A stretch of 64,000 nucleotides of DNA from Agromyces larvae (GTDB taxonomy: Bacteria > Actinomycetota > Actinomycetes > Actinomycetales > Microbacteriaceae). Both the position numbers and the translations under genes were made by a program. Numbering within the stretch: position 1 is the first letter of the stretch; every line of letters begins with the position of its first letter. The stretch is taken from positions 310,001-374,000 of the forward strand of contig NZ_CP094528.1 of NCBI RefSeq assembly GCF_022811705.1, given 5' to 3'. Under the pieces are notes generated by a model that was not told the DNA's origin, ran no database searches, and saw nothing but the letters and a program-made list of their open reading frames with translations. Shown in pieces: positions 45,874 through 54,114 of this stretch.

Positions 45874-45908
45874 GTCGGTCAGTGTACCAATCGAAGGGAA
45901 AGCCGGCC

Positions 45909-47207
45909 GTGGTCGACGATGCGCGAGAGTCGACCGAGCGCCGCCCGACGTCGGTGCTGTGGATGCTCGCGGGCACCCTCGTCGGCGGTGTCGCGGGGTA
46001 CCTGGTCCTCTGGCTGACCGCCCGTTCCCTCGGTGCGGCCGAATACGCCGTGTTCGGCGTGTTCTGGTCGGCGCTCTACCTCATCGTCGGCGTGTTGTTC
46101 GGTCTCCAGCAGGAGGCGACACGCGCGGCGTCCGCGTCGGCGTCGGTGTCGGCGTCCGCATCCGGTTCCCCTGAAGGGCCGGCGGGAGCCTCGGCGGTCG
46201 GAGCGGCACGGCGCGGCAGCTCGCTCTGGGTCCTCGCGACGGCGTCCGGGCTGCTCGTCATCGCGGTCGCGATCGGCACCGCGGTCTGGTGGGCGCCCGA
46301 ATCATTCGGCACGGCGCACTCCGACCTCTCGATCCCCGTCGCGATCGGTTCGGGGCTCAGTGCGGTCGTCGCCGTCGCGAGCGGGCTGTTCGCGGGCCAC
46401 CGTCGCTGGCTGCTGCTCGGGGTGATCATCGCCGCGGACGGCGTGCTGAGGCTCGCTGCAGTCGGAGTCGCGACGGACTTCGGCGCGGGCACCGAGGTGC
46501 TCGCGTGGGCGGTCGTCGCCCCGTACGTGATCGTGATCGTCGGCTGCTTCGCGATCGGCGGCCGGCGTCTGATCCGAGACGGACGCGTGGACGTCAGCTT
46601 CCGCCGGCTCGCCGCGAACTCGGTGCAGACAGTCGTCGCCGCCTCGGCGACGGCGCTGCTCATCAACGGCTTCCCACTCGTGCTCGCGCTCGTCGAGGCA
46701 TCCGACGACGCGACTCTGCTGGGTGCGCTCATCTTCGCGATCACCCTCACCCGGGCTCCGCTCCTCGTGCCGCTCACGGCCCTGCAGAGCTACCTCGTGA
46801 CGGCGTTCGGCGCGGCGCGGCGCGAGGCGCCGCGCCTCCTCGCGCGCTGGTCCGCGATCGTCGTCGGCGTCGCGGTCGTCCTCGCGGCGATCGCCTGGCT
46901 CGCGGGCGAGTGGGCCCTCGACGCGTTCGTCGGCGCGGATTTCGCCCTTCCCGGTTCGCTCCTCGCGGGTCTCGTGGTCTCGTCGGGCTGCATCGGCATG
47001 CTGTGCGTGACGGGTCCGGCGGTGCTCGCGCGGAGCCTGCACACCGCCTACGCGCTCGGCTGGGTAATCGCGTCTGCGACGACGATCGCGCTGCTGTTCC
47101 TCCCGCTGACGATCGAAGCGTCGGTGCCGCTCGCGCTCGCCGTCGGGCCGCTCGTGGGCGTGGCCGTGCACCTCGGGCTGCTCCGCTGGTCGGGTTCCGC
47201 CCGTTGA
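45909..47207 (+). CDS. Second Wzx/MATE-like flippase
   Basis: A 432-aa polytopic protein with about 12 transmembrane helices. It begins TSVLWMLAGTLVGGVAGYLVLWLTARSLGAAEYAVFGVFWSALY, which fits the MOP superfamily of lipid-linked oligosaccharide exporters. A low-complexity Ala/Ser run (ASASASVSASASGS, near residue 75) lies in a cytoplasmic loop. ALQSYLVTAFGAA and the last helices are less conserved. Substrate unknown. Followed after 30 bases by a methyltransferase gene, probably co-transcribed. Confidence 0.75.
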   Translation: MVDDARESTERRPTSVLWMLAGTLVGGVAGYLVLWLTARSLGAAEYAVFGVFWSALYLIVGVLFGLQQEATRAASASASVSASASGSPEGPAGASAVGAARRGSSLWVLATASGLLVIAVAIGTAVWWAPESFGTAHSDLSIPVAIGSGLSAVVAVASGLFAGHRRWLLLGVIIAADGVLRLAAVGVATDFGAGTEVLAWAVVAPYVIVIVGCFAIGGRRLIRDGRVDVSFRRLAANSVQTVVAASATALLINGFPLVLALVEASDDATLLGALIFAITLTRAPLLVPLTALQSYLVTAFGAARREAPRLLARWSAIVVGVAVVLAAIAWLAGEWALDAFVGADFALPGSLLAGLVVSSGCIGMLCVTGPAVLARSLHTAYALGWVIASATTIALLFLPLTIEASVPLALAVGPLVGVAVHLGLLRWSGSAR

Positions 47208-47237
47208 TTGCTATCGTGTGGCTCGAGGAGGCACACC

Positions 47238-47849
47238 GTGGATGCTGGATCTGACGAGACTCCCCCGACGGCGGCGCCCGGTTACGCCGAGCGTCTGAAG
47301 ACGATCGAGTCGGCCCGGTGGCGCCGTCTGATCGATGTCCAGGCGCCGTACCGCTGGAACATCCGTCGACTGAAGCTCGGCCGAACGCTCGACGTCGGCT
47401 GCGGACTCGGCCGCAACCTCGCCCACCTCCGCGGAAACGGCGTCGGCGTCGACCACAACGCGGACTCCATCGCGATCGCTCGGGAGCGCGGCCTCGAGGC
47501 GTACACCGTCGACGAGTTCGCGGCCTCGACGGCGGCCGTGCCGGAGGCATACGACTCGCTCCTGTTCGCGCATGTCATGGAGCACATGGATCGCGAGTCC
47601 GACATCGCGCTCGTCACGGCCTACCTCCCCTACCTGCGGGCCGAGGGGCAGGTCTGCTTCATCACCCCGCAGGAGCGCGGCTACCGATCGGATGCGACGC
47701 ACGTGCAGTTCGTCGATTTCGCCGGCCTCGAAGAGATCGCCCACGCCGCCGGGCTCGCGGTGGAACGCCGATTCTCGTTCCCGCTCCCGCGAGTCGCCGG
47801 ACGCGCGTACACGTACAACGAGTTCGTCGCGGTCGCGAGACGACGCTGA
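47238..47849 (+). CDS. SAM-dependent methyltransferase, class I
   Basis: A 203-aa methyltransferase. SAM motif I is TLDVGCGLGRNLAHLRG near residue 50, followed by GVDHNADSIAIARERGL and SLLFAHVMEHMDRESDIALV near 113, a Methyltransf_11-type pattern. The C-terminus has HVQFVDFAGLEEIAHAAGL. GTG 47238 follows GGAGG. Lying within a glycan cluster it may methylate a sugar or cap a chain end; nothing in the sequence decides this. Confidence 0.82.
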   Translation: MDAGSDETPPTAAPGYAERLKTIESARWRRLIDVQAPYRWNIRRLKLGRTLDVGCGLGRNLAHLRGNGVGVDHNADSIAIARERGLEAYTVDEFAASTAAVPEAYDSLLFAHVMEHMDRESDIALVTAYLPYLRAEGQVCFITPQERGYRSDATHVQFVDFAGLEEIAHAAGLAVERRFSFPLPRVAGRAYTYNEFVAVARRR

Positions 47850-47884
47850 CCGCGGGCGCGGGCGCGGCTGCGGCCGGCTCGGGG

Positions 47885-49198
47885 TCAGGCTCGATCCGAC
47901 TGCGGCAGCCCCACCCCCGGCCGCGCCAGCGCATCCCGCCAGCTCATATCCCGCGCGGCCTTCACCGCGCACACGACGAGCACCAGCCATCCGCCCTCCA
48001 CCAGGGCGAAGCTCTCGGCGAACGAGGTCACCGCGATCGCCACGAGGATGAGCGCGGGCCAGACGTACACCGGGCTGCGTCGCGACGAGGCGAGCAGCCA
48101 CGCCCGCACGAGCGCGACGCCCACGAGCGCGACGAACAGCAGCACGCCGATCACCCCGACCTGGAAGTACGCGTCGATGTACGCGCTCAGCGCGGATCCG
48201 TGGTCGCGTCCGGTCATAACCGCGATCCAGGTGTAGGGGGTGCGCTCCGACGGCCAGACCCCGACCCAGCCCCAGCCCTGCAGCGCGTTCGAGGCGAGGT
48301 AGCGCGAGATCTCGCGCCAGAGGTCGAGCCGCACGTCGAACTCGGCTCGTGCGTCGAGCAGTTCGATGATGCGGATGCGCAGCAGCCACCCGGTGACGAG
48401 GGCGGCGAGTCCGACGCCGATGATGACGAGCTGCCACACCCACCTGGTGGCGGGGGCGACCCGTCGGAGGCCGACGAGTGCGGCCAGTGCGACGGCGGTG
48501 GCGCCGAGCGCGATCCAGGCGGTCGGCGAGGCCGCGAAGACGATGCAGAGGGTCGCGAGCGCGACCGATGCGACGGCTTTGCCGCCGCGGGCGATCTTGG
48601 TGCGCCACTCGACGACGAAGGTGACGAGCGCCACGAGGGCCACGAATCCGAGCAGGTTGCGGGTGCCGAAGATGCCCTGGATCGGCCCCAGGTTCGCGAG
48701 GTCGCCGCGGATGCCGAGGAACGCGATGGGCAGATCGAGCAGGATGCCGCTCAGCACCTCGAGCGCGAGCGAGACGCCGAGCAGCACACGCAGCACGTCG
48801 CCGAACGCCCGCACGATCTGGATGGTGTCGCGCATGAGCGCGATGTACACGCCGAGCACGCCGAACGCGATGAGCGAGGCCACGCCGATCACGGTGTACC
48901 GCGTGTTCTGAGTCCAGAGCAGCGACGCGGCGCACCAGCCCACGAACACGAGGATGGTGAGCGGCAGGATCCCGTACCATTCCACGGCACGCCAGCGTGC
49001 GACGAGCGACGCCCCCGCGAGGACGAGCAGGCCGACGAGCGCGGCGACCAGCCCTGCCGTGCCGATGAGCGCGCGGATCGCGTGCGTCGAGAACGCCAGC
49101 CCGATCGAGATCAGGGTGAGGGCCTGCGCGAACCGGGCGGATCCGATGGCGCCGCGGGTCGCGTGCCAGGCGTGGGCGAACGGCGACTCGCGGGTCAT
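47885..49198 (-). CDS. O-antigen-ligase-like membrane protein (second of a pair)
   Basis: A 437-aa polytopic protein with about 11 helices. The Wzy_C-type region contains LGIRGDLANLGPIQGIFGTRNLLGFVAL near 165 and a large loop with RLDLWREISRYLASNALQGWGWVGVWP near 290, the usual acceptor-side loop of O-antigen ligase/polymerase proteins. It overlaps the upstream paralogue by 4 bp (ATGA). Such proteins ligate or polymerise lipid-linked glycans outside the membrane. Confidence 0.82.
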   Translation of the reverse strand: MTRESPFAHAWHATRGAIGSARFAQALTLISIGLAFSTHAIRALIGTAGLVAALVGLLVLAGASLVARWRAVEWYGILPLTILVFVGWCAASLLWTQNTRYTVIGVASLIAFGVLGVYIALMRDTIQIVRAFGDVLRVLLGVSLALEVLSGILLDLPIAFLGIRGDLANLGPIQGIFGTRNLLGFVALVALVTFVVEWRTKIARGGKAVASVALATLCIVFAASPTAWIALGATAVALAALVGLRRVAPATRWVWQLVIIGVGLAALVTGWLLRIRIIELLDARAEFDVRLDLWREISRYLASNALQGWGWVGVWPSERTPYTWIAVMTGRDHGSALSAYIDAYFQVGVIGVLLFVALVGVALVRAWLLASSRRSPVYVWPALILVAIAVTSFAESFALVEGGWLVLVVCAVKAARDMSWRDALARPGVGLPQSDRA

Positions 49199-50544
49199 CG
49201 CGGCCCGGCGACGTCGAACCTCGGCCTGGCCGCATCGGCCGGGAGCGGGTCGTGCGCCCATTGCCGCCGCTTCGTCGACCAGGCGATCATGATGAGCAGG
49301 GCGAGGTTGCCTTCGATGAGCAGGCGGCTCTCGGCGAGGCTCTGGGCGAGCAGCGCCACGAGCAGGAGCAGCGGTACGAGCGACGCGGCCGAGAAGGCGA
49401 TCGGATGCCCCGTCGCATCCCTGGGCTGATCGACGGCGAGGAACCAGCTCCGCCACTGCGCTCCGACGGCGATCGAGACGAACGCGATGAGCCCGAAGAC
49501 GCCCACCTGGAGCCACACGTCGAGCCAGGCGTTGTGCGCCTGCAGGTAGGTGACGCCGTTGCGCACGGCGAGACCGTCGAAGGGTTCGACCCAGGGGTTC
49601 CAGTAGCCGACCCAGCCCCAGCCGAACCACGGCCGCTCGGTGATGAGCTGCCACACGGACGCCCAGATGTCGAACCGGCCGGTGAGGTCGTCGCTCTTGC
49701 CGAACACCTGCAGCAGCGTGTTCCAGCCGAGTGCGACGAGGGCGAGGGTCGCCGCGCCGGCGGCGGCGGCCGTCCAGTAGAGCGGGCGGCGCGCGAGGGG
49801 GTCGATACGTCGCGCCCACGCGGCGAACGCGACGGCCGCGAGCACTGCCACGCCCGCCAGCGTCGCGGTGGCCGAGCGGGTGAGGGCGAACACGAGTGCG
49901 GCGACCACGAGCCATCCGATGCCCTGTGCGCGTCGTACGCTGCCCGCGGCGAGCAGGCACGCGAAGACGATGAGGCCGAGCAGCGCGATCATGGCCAGCA
50001 GGTTGCGGTTGCCCACGAGGCCCTCGATCGGCCCGCCCTGCAGCAGGAGGCCGCGCGACCAGAAGAACGCCTTCGGCAGGGAGTCGGTGACCTCGAAATC
50101 GGGGAACAGCGGCAGCACCGGCCCCCGTACGACGAGTGCGGCCCAGAGCTCGAAGACGATCGAGAGCGCGAGGATCCATTTGATCGCCGCGGCCAGCGCG
50201 CGCACGATCGCGCCCCAGGCCAGGCACAGCACGAGCGCGATCGCGACGGTCACGGTGGCGAGGGTGATCGCCACGCCCAGCACGGATGCCCCGGGGTACG
50301 CGGACCACGCGATCGACGCCGTGGCGATGATGAGGAACGCGAACGTCGACTTGGGCACTCGACGCCAGATCCAGGTGGGACGTGTGACGACGAGCAGTGC
50401 GACCGCGCCGGCGACCACCAGCACGGCGATCGCGCCGAAGCCCCACCAGCCGAGCAGGTTGCGCCAGAACTGGCCGGCGAGCAGCGTGAAGAGGGCGAAC
50501 GTCGCGTACGCGCCGACGAGGGCGGAGCGACGGGCCGAGGTCAT
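49195..50544 (-). CDS. O-antigen-ligase-like membrane protein (first of a pair)
   Basis: A 449-aa polytopic protein with the same layout as the downstream gene: GGPIEGLVGNRNLLAMIALLGLIV near 168 and a periplasm-side-type loop with GRFDIWASVWQLITERPWFGWGWVGYWNPW near 280, plus QAHNAWLDVWLQVG (the His conserved in Wzy_C proteins) near 330. The two genes look like a tandem duplication that has diverged. One may polymerise and the other ligate. Confidence 0.85.
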   Translation of the reverse strand: MTSARRSALVGAYATFALFTLLAGQFWRNLLGWWGFGAIAVLVVAGAVALLVVTRPTWIWRRVPKSTFAFLIIATASIAWSAYPGASVLGVAITLATVTVAIALVLCLAWGAIVRALAAAIKWILALSIVFELWAALVVRGPVLPLFPDFEVTDSLPKAFFWSRGLLLQGGPIEGLVGNRNLLAMIALLGLIVFACLLAAGSVRRAQGIGWLVVAALVFALTRSATATLAGVAVLAAVAFAAWARRIDPLARRPLYWTAAAAGAATLALVALGWNTLLQVFGKSDDLTGRFDIWASVWQLITERPWFGWGWVGYWNPWVEPFDGLAVRNGVTYLQAHNAWLDVWLQVGVFGLIAFVSIAVGAQWRSWFLAVDQPRDATGHPIAFSAASLVPLLLLVALLAQSLAESRLLIEGNLALLIMIAWSTKRRQWAHDPLPADAARPRFDVAGPR

Positions 50545-50576
50545 GCGACCAAGGCTATCGCGGCGCGGCCAGACGG

Positions 50577-50706
50577 GCTCCCTTCGACAAGCTCAGGGAG
50601 CCCCCGCTCGCTGAGCCCGTCGAAGCGGGGGTGCCACCGCTCGCTGAGCCCGTCGAAGCGAGGGTGCCACCGCTCGCTGAGCCTGTCGAAGCGAGGGTGC
50701 CACCGC
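50577..50706. repeat. REP-like cluster with 33-bp tandem units
   Basis: One inverted CCCT-type unit (about 50580-50598) followed by three forward CGCTGAGC-CYGTCGAAGCG units with an exact 33-bp period (TCGCTGAGC at 50608, 50641 and 50674), each followed by GGGTGCCACCG. It abuts the stop codon of the acyl-CoA dehydrogenase and lies upstream of the ligase pair. Confidence 0.9.
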
Positions 50707-51885
50707 TCAGACGAACGCCGCTTCACCCGTGACCGCACGGCCCACGATGAGGGTGTTCATCTCGCGCGTGCCCTCGTACGAGTAGAGCGCCTCGGCGTCG
50801 GCGAAGAACCGGGCCACGTGGAAGTCGAGCACGATGCCGTTGCCGCCGCAGACCTCGCGGGCCCACGACACCGTCTCGCGCATGCGCGAGGTGGCATACG
50901 CCTTGGCGAGCGCGGAGTGCTCGTCGGCGAGTCGGCCGGCGTCCTGCAGCTGCGAGGCGCGCACGACCATGCCGAGCGACGCGGTGATGTTGCCGAGGCT
51001 GTTCACCAGGTGCTCCTGGATGAGCTGGTGCGAGGCGATCGGCTTGCCGAACTGCACGCGATCCTTCGCGTACGCGACGGCGGCTTCGTAGGCGCCGACC
51101 GCGGTGCCGACGGCCGCCCACGCGACCTCGGCGCGGGTGGCGCGCAGCACGGCGGCGGTGTCGCGGAACGAGTTCGCGTTCTGCAGCCGCAGCGACTCGG
51201 GCACGCGCACGTCGGTGAGCGTGATGTCGGCGTTCTGCACGGGCCGCAGGCTGATCTTGCCCTCGATCTTGGTGGCCGAGTACCCGGGCGTCGAGGTGGG
51301 CACGATGAAGCCCTTGACCTGGCCGTCGGCCTCGTCCTTCGCCCAGATGACGGTGATGTCCGAGAAGGTGGCGTTGCCGATCCAGCGCTTCTGGCCGTTC
51401 AGCACCCACTCGTCGCCCTCGCGACGGGCGGTGGTGCGCAGGCCCTTCGCGGAGTCCGACCCCGAGAGGGGTTCGGTGAGGCCGAACGCGCCGATGATCT
51501 CGCCCGAGGCGAGCTTCGGGATCCACTCCTCGCGCTGCTCCTTCGAGCCGGCGATCGAGATCGACCCGGTGGCGAGGCCGTTCTGCACGCCGACGAACGT
51601 GCCGACCGAGGCATCCACCCGCGCGAGCTCGAGCGCGACGAAGCCGCGGAAGACCGACGAGTTCTCGAACGGCGCCGTCTCGTCCCAGGCGTAGGAGAGC
51701 ACGCCCAGGTCGGCGAGGGGCTTCACGACCTGCATCGGGAACTCGGCCCGCTCCCAGTACCCGCCGATGATCGGCTTCACGTCGGCTTCGAGCCAGGCCC
51801 GCAGCTCGCCGAGCGCCTCGCGCTCGCGATCGGTGAGCAGGTCGTGGTAGCCGTAGAAGTCGCTCGCGAGCGGTTCGAAGGACAT
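50707..51885 (-). CDS. Acyl-CoA dehydrogenase, glutaryl-CoA-dehydrogenase-like
   Basis: A 392-aa flavoprotein. The family motifs GAFGLTEPLSGSDS (near 133), GQKRWIGNATFSDITVIWA (near 165), DRVQFGKPIASHQLIQEHL near 270 and the C-terminal YSYEGTREMNTLIVGRAVTG (catalytic Glu near 372) are present. The EGT-type C-terminal Glu and overall length resemble glutaryl-CoA dehydrogenases. It is a metabolic gene without an obvious partner in the window; the true substrate is not readable. The stop lies one base past the repeat cluster. Confidence 0.88.
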   Translation of the reverse strand: MSFEPLASDFYGYHDLLTDREREALGELRAWLEADVKPIIGGYWERAEFPMQVVKPLADLGVLSYAWDETAPFENSSVFRGFVALELARVDASVGTFVGVQNGLATGSISIAGSKEQREEWIPKLASGEIIGAFGLTEPLSGSDSAKGLRTTARREGDEWVLNGQKRWIGNATFSDITVIWAKDEADGQVKGFIVPTSTPGYSATKIEGKISLRPVQNADITLTDVRVPESLRLQNANSFRDTAAVLRATRAEVAWAAVGTAVGAYEAAVAYAKDRVQFGKPIASHQLIQEHLVNSLGNITASLGMVVRASQLQDAGRLADEHSALAKAYATSRMRETVSWAREVCGGNGIVLDFHVARFFADAEALYSYEGTREMNTLIVGRAVTGEAAFV

Positions 51886-51998
51886 GGCAGAGGTCTCCTC
51901 ATCGTCAAGGCGGGGATGCCACGAGCGTAGGCCGCGCGCGAATCGCCGGGCGAGGCCGTTGTAGCTTGGGACCTACCGCCCCGAAAGGACCCTCCTGC

Positions 51999-53243
51999 AT
52001 GTTTGTCGCGATCCGCAACAGCCCGCGTGATTACGCCTGGGGCTCGATCACCGAGATCGCCGGGTTCCTCGGCGCCGCCCCCTCGGGCGGACCCGAGGCC
52101 GAGCTGTGGCTCGGCGCGCACCCCGGTTCGCCCGCACGGATCGCGGACCCCGCGCAGGCCGGCGGAGCATCCGATCTGGCGGAATGGATCGCCGCCGACC
52201 CCGAGGCCGCGCTCGGCACCGAGCTCGGAGACCGAGCCCGGCTGCCGTTCCTGCTGAAGCTGCTGGCCGCGGGCGGGCCGCTGTCGCTCCAAGCGCATCC
52301 GACCTCGGCGCAGGCGCGCGCCGGCTTCGCCCGCGAAGAGGCCGACGGCGTGCCGATCGACGCGTACGACCGCAACTACAAAGACGAGTTCCACAAGCCC
52401 GAACTCATCGTCGCGGTGAGCGACGACTTCGATGCGTTATCGGGCTTCCGCCCGCTCGGCGAGGTGCGCGAGATCCTCGAGATCCTGCGGGCGGCGGATG
52501 CCTCGGATGCCGCGCCGGCGCCCGGAGCCCTCGACCTGCTCGAGCAGCACCTCGAGGCCGGACTCGCCGACACCGTCGAATGGCTGCTGCGCGACGGCCG
52601 CGGCGAGGACACCGGGCAGGCCGTCTGGGTCGTCGAGCGCGTGGTGCGGCTCGCCCGCTCGCGCGAGGCCCAGGAGTCGGCGTACGCCGACTCGTTCGCG
52701 ACCGTCGTCGACCTCTCGGGCGCGTACCCGGGCGACCCCGGCATCGTGATCTCGCTGCTGCTGAACCGGGTTCGGCTGCGCCGCGGAGAGGCGCTCTACC
52801 TCGCGGCCGGCAACATCCACGCCTACCTGCGCGGACTGGGCATCGAGCTCATGGCCGCGAGCGACAACGTGCTGCGCGGCGGGCTCACCCCGAAGCACAT
52901 CGACGTGGCCGAACTGCTCGACGTGCTCGACTTCACACCGATCGCACCGCCGCGGCTCGAGCCCGAGCAGCCCTCGCCCGGCGTGCGGACGTTCCGGCCC
53001 GACGTGCCCGACTTCGTGCTGCACCGGGTCGAGCCCGGTGCGGGCGAATCGTCGGTGGAGCTCGACGGCCCCGCGATCGTGCTCGTCGAGGGCGCGCCGG
53101 TGGCGCTCGCGGGGGAGCGGTCCCGAGCCGACGTCGAACGCGGGCAGGCGGTGTACGTCACTCCTGACGAACGCCGGGTCGTGGTGCGCGGCGACGGCGT
53201 CGCGTGGATCGCGACAGTCGGCCGCGAGGCATCCGCCGGCTGA
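51999..53243 (+). CDS. manA: Mannose-6-phosphate isomerase, type I
   Basis: A 414-aa zinc enzyme converting fructose-6-phosphate and mannose-6-phosphate. It begins MFVAIRNSPRDYAWGS. The zinc/active-site elements are SLQAHPTSAQAR near 92 (Gln and His ligands), DEFHKPELIVAVSDDFDALSGFRP near 128 (Glu and His), and AGNIHAYLRGLGIELMAASDNVLRGGLTPKHID near 270 with the final His and catalytic Arg. ATG 51999 follows GAAAGGAC. It provides mannose-6-phosphate for GDP-mannose synthesis with the phosphomannomutase at 62447. Confidence 0.94.
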   Translation: MFVAIRNSPRDYAWGSITEIAGFLGAAPSGGPEAELWLGAHPGSPARIADPAQAGGASDLAEWIAADPEAALGTELGDRARLPFLLKLLAAGGPLSLQAHPTSAQARAGFAREEADGVPIDAYDRNYKDEFHKPELIVAVSDDFDALSGFRPLGEVREILEILRAADASDAAPAPGALDLLEQHLEAGLADTVEWLLRDGRGEDTGQAVWVVERVVRLARSREAQESAYADSFATVVDLSGAYPGDPGIVISLLLNRVRLRRGEALYLAAGNIHAYLRGLGIELMAASDNVLRGGLTPKHIDVAELLDVLDFTPIAPPRLEPEQPSPGVRTFRPDVPDFVLHRVEPGAGESSVELDGPAIVLVEGAPVALAGERSRADVERGQAVYVTPDERRVVVRGDGVAWIATVGREASAG

Positions 53244-53254
53244 CCTCATCGAAG

Positions 53255-53460
53255 CGCGCTGAGCCTGTCGAAGCGGGCCCCTTCGACGGGCTCAGGGAGC
53301 TGTGGGCGGCTCGCTGTGCCTGTCGTTGCTCGCTGAGCTTGTCGAAGCGGAGCCCCCTTCGACAGGCTCAGGGAGCCGTGGGCGGTTCGCTGTGCCTGTC
53401 GTAGCTCGCTGAGCTTGTCGAAGCGGGGCCCCCTTCGACAGGCTCAGGGAGCCTCCGCTT
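53255..53460. repeat. REP-like cluster at the 3' side of the GIY-YIG gene
   Basis: Three head-to-head pairs: a forward CGCTGAGC-NN-GTCGAAGCG unit followed by an inverted CCCTTCGAC-NN-GCTCAGGG unit (about 53261-53300, 53330-53372 and 53408-53450). They are separated by decayed units reading GCTGTGCCTGTCG. The last pair overlaps the coding end of the GIY-YIG gene. Confidence 0.9.
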
Positions 53461-53736
53461 GCTCGTCCGCGCGAGGGACGGCAGTTGATCGCCCCGGCCC
53501 TCGATGAGTGCGAGCTTCTTCGCGCGACTCCATCCCTGCAGCTGCTTCTCGCGCGCGAACGCGTCGTCGATGCGATCCCACGCTTCGGCGTAGACGAGTT
53601 CGACCGGTCGATGCTTGCGGGTGAAGTTCGCGCCGAGACCCTGGTTGTGCTGCCAGACGCGTGCCTCGACCGGTTGTCTCGTGCTGCCGACGTAGTACGC
53701 CCCGTTGCTGCAGCGCAGGATGTAGACCCAGATCAT
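53368..53736 (-). CDS. GIY-YIG nuclease family protein (UPF0213-like)
   Basis: A 122-aa protein with a single GIY-YIG domain at residues 1-90: WVYILRCSNGAYYVGSTRQPVEARVWQHNQG (Tyr5 and Tyr15 strands and the Arg), then VELVYAEAWDRIDDAFAREKQLQGWSRAKKLALIEG with the metal-binding Glu in REKQ. ATG 53736 is used because the domain begins there; an ATG at 53787 adds 17 residues without family character. The last 27 residues (RLPEPVEGGPASTSSAS...) are translated REP-like repeat. REP clusters lie on both sides. The biological role of this family is unknown. Confidence 0.85.
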   Translation of the reverse strand: MIWVYILRCSNGAYYVGSTRQPVEARVWQHNQGLGANFTRKHRPVELVYAEAWDRIDDAFAREKQLQGWSRAKKLALIEGRGDQLPSLARTSKRRLPEPVEGGPASTSSASYDRHSEPPTAP

Positions 53737-53828
53737 CAGGTCATGATCGTGCGGGTCAGCGGACGTGCCGGATGTCTCGCGAGGCATCCGTGGAGCCGGG
53801 CGTCCAACCGCCGGGTTGTGGAGGAGCG

Positions 53829-54114
53829 CTGGTCGAGGCTCCCTGAGCTGGTCGAAGGGAGTCCGCTTCGACGGGCTCAGCGAGCTTGGACGGGCTCCCT
53901 GAGCTGGTCGAAGGGAGCGCGCTTCGACGGGCTCAGCGAGCTTCGACAGGCTCCCTGAGCTGGTCGAAGGGAGTCCGCTTCGACGGGCTCAGCGAGCTTC
54001 GACGGGCTCAGCGAGCTTCGACGGGCTCAGCGCGCTTCGACGGGCTCAGCGGGCTTGGACGGGCTCAGCGAGCTTCGGCGGGCTCGGCGGGCTTCGGCGG
54101 GCTCGGCGCGTCGG
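53829..54114. repeat. REP-like cluster at the 5' side of the GIY-YIG gene
   Basis: Three CCCTGAGCTGGTCGAAGGG units (about 53842, 53896 and 53952) each paired with an inverted CGCTTCGACGGGCTCAGCG unit. They are followed by a run of inverted cores spaced about 18 bases (GCTTCGACGGGCTCAGCGA and increasingly decayed forms such as GCTTCGGCGGGCTCGGCG) that ends at the stop of the regulator gene. No gene is supported in this stretch. Confidence 0.9.

Noticed and set aside
53829..54114. CRISPR or coding repeat protein
   Set aside because: Units occur in both orientations with decay, no unique spacers, and open frames are only repeat translations.
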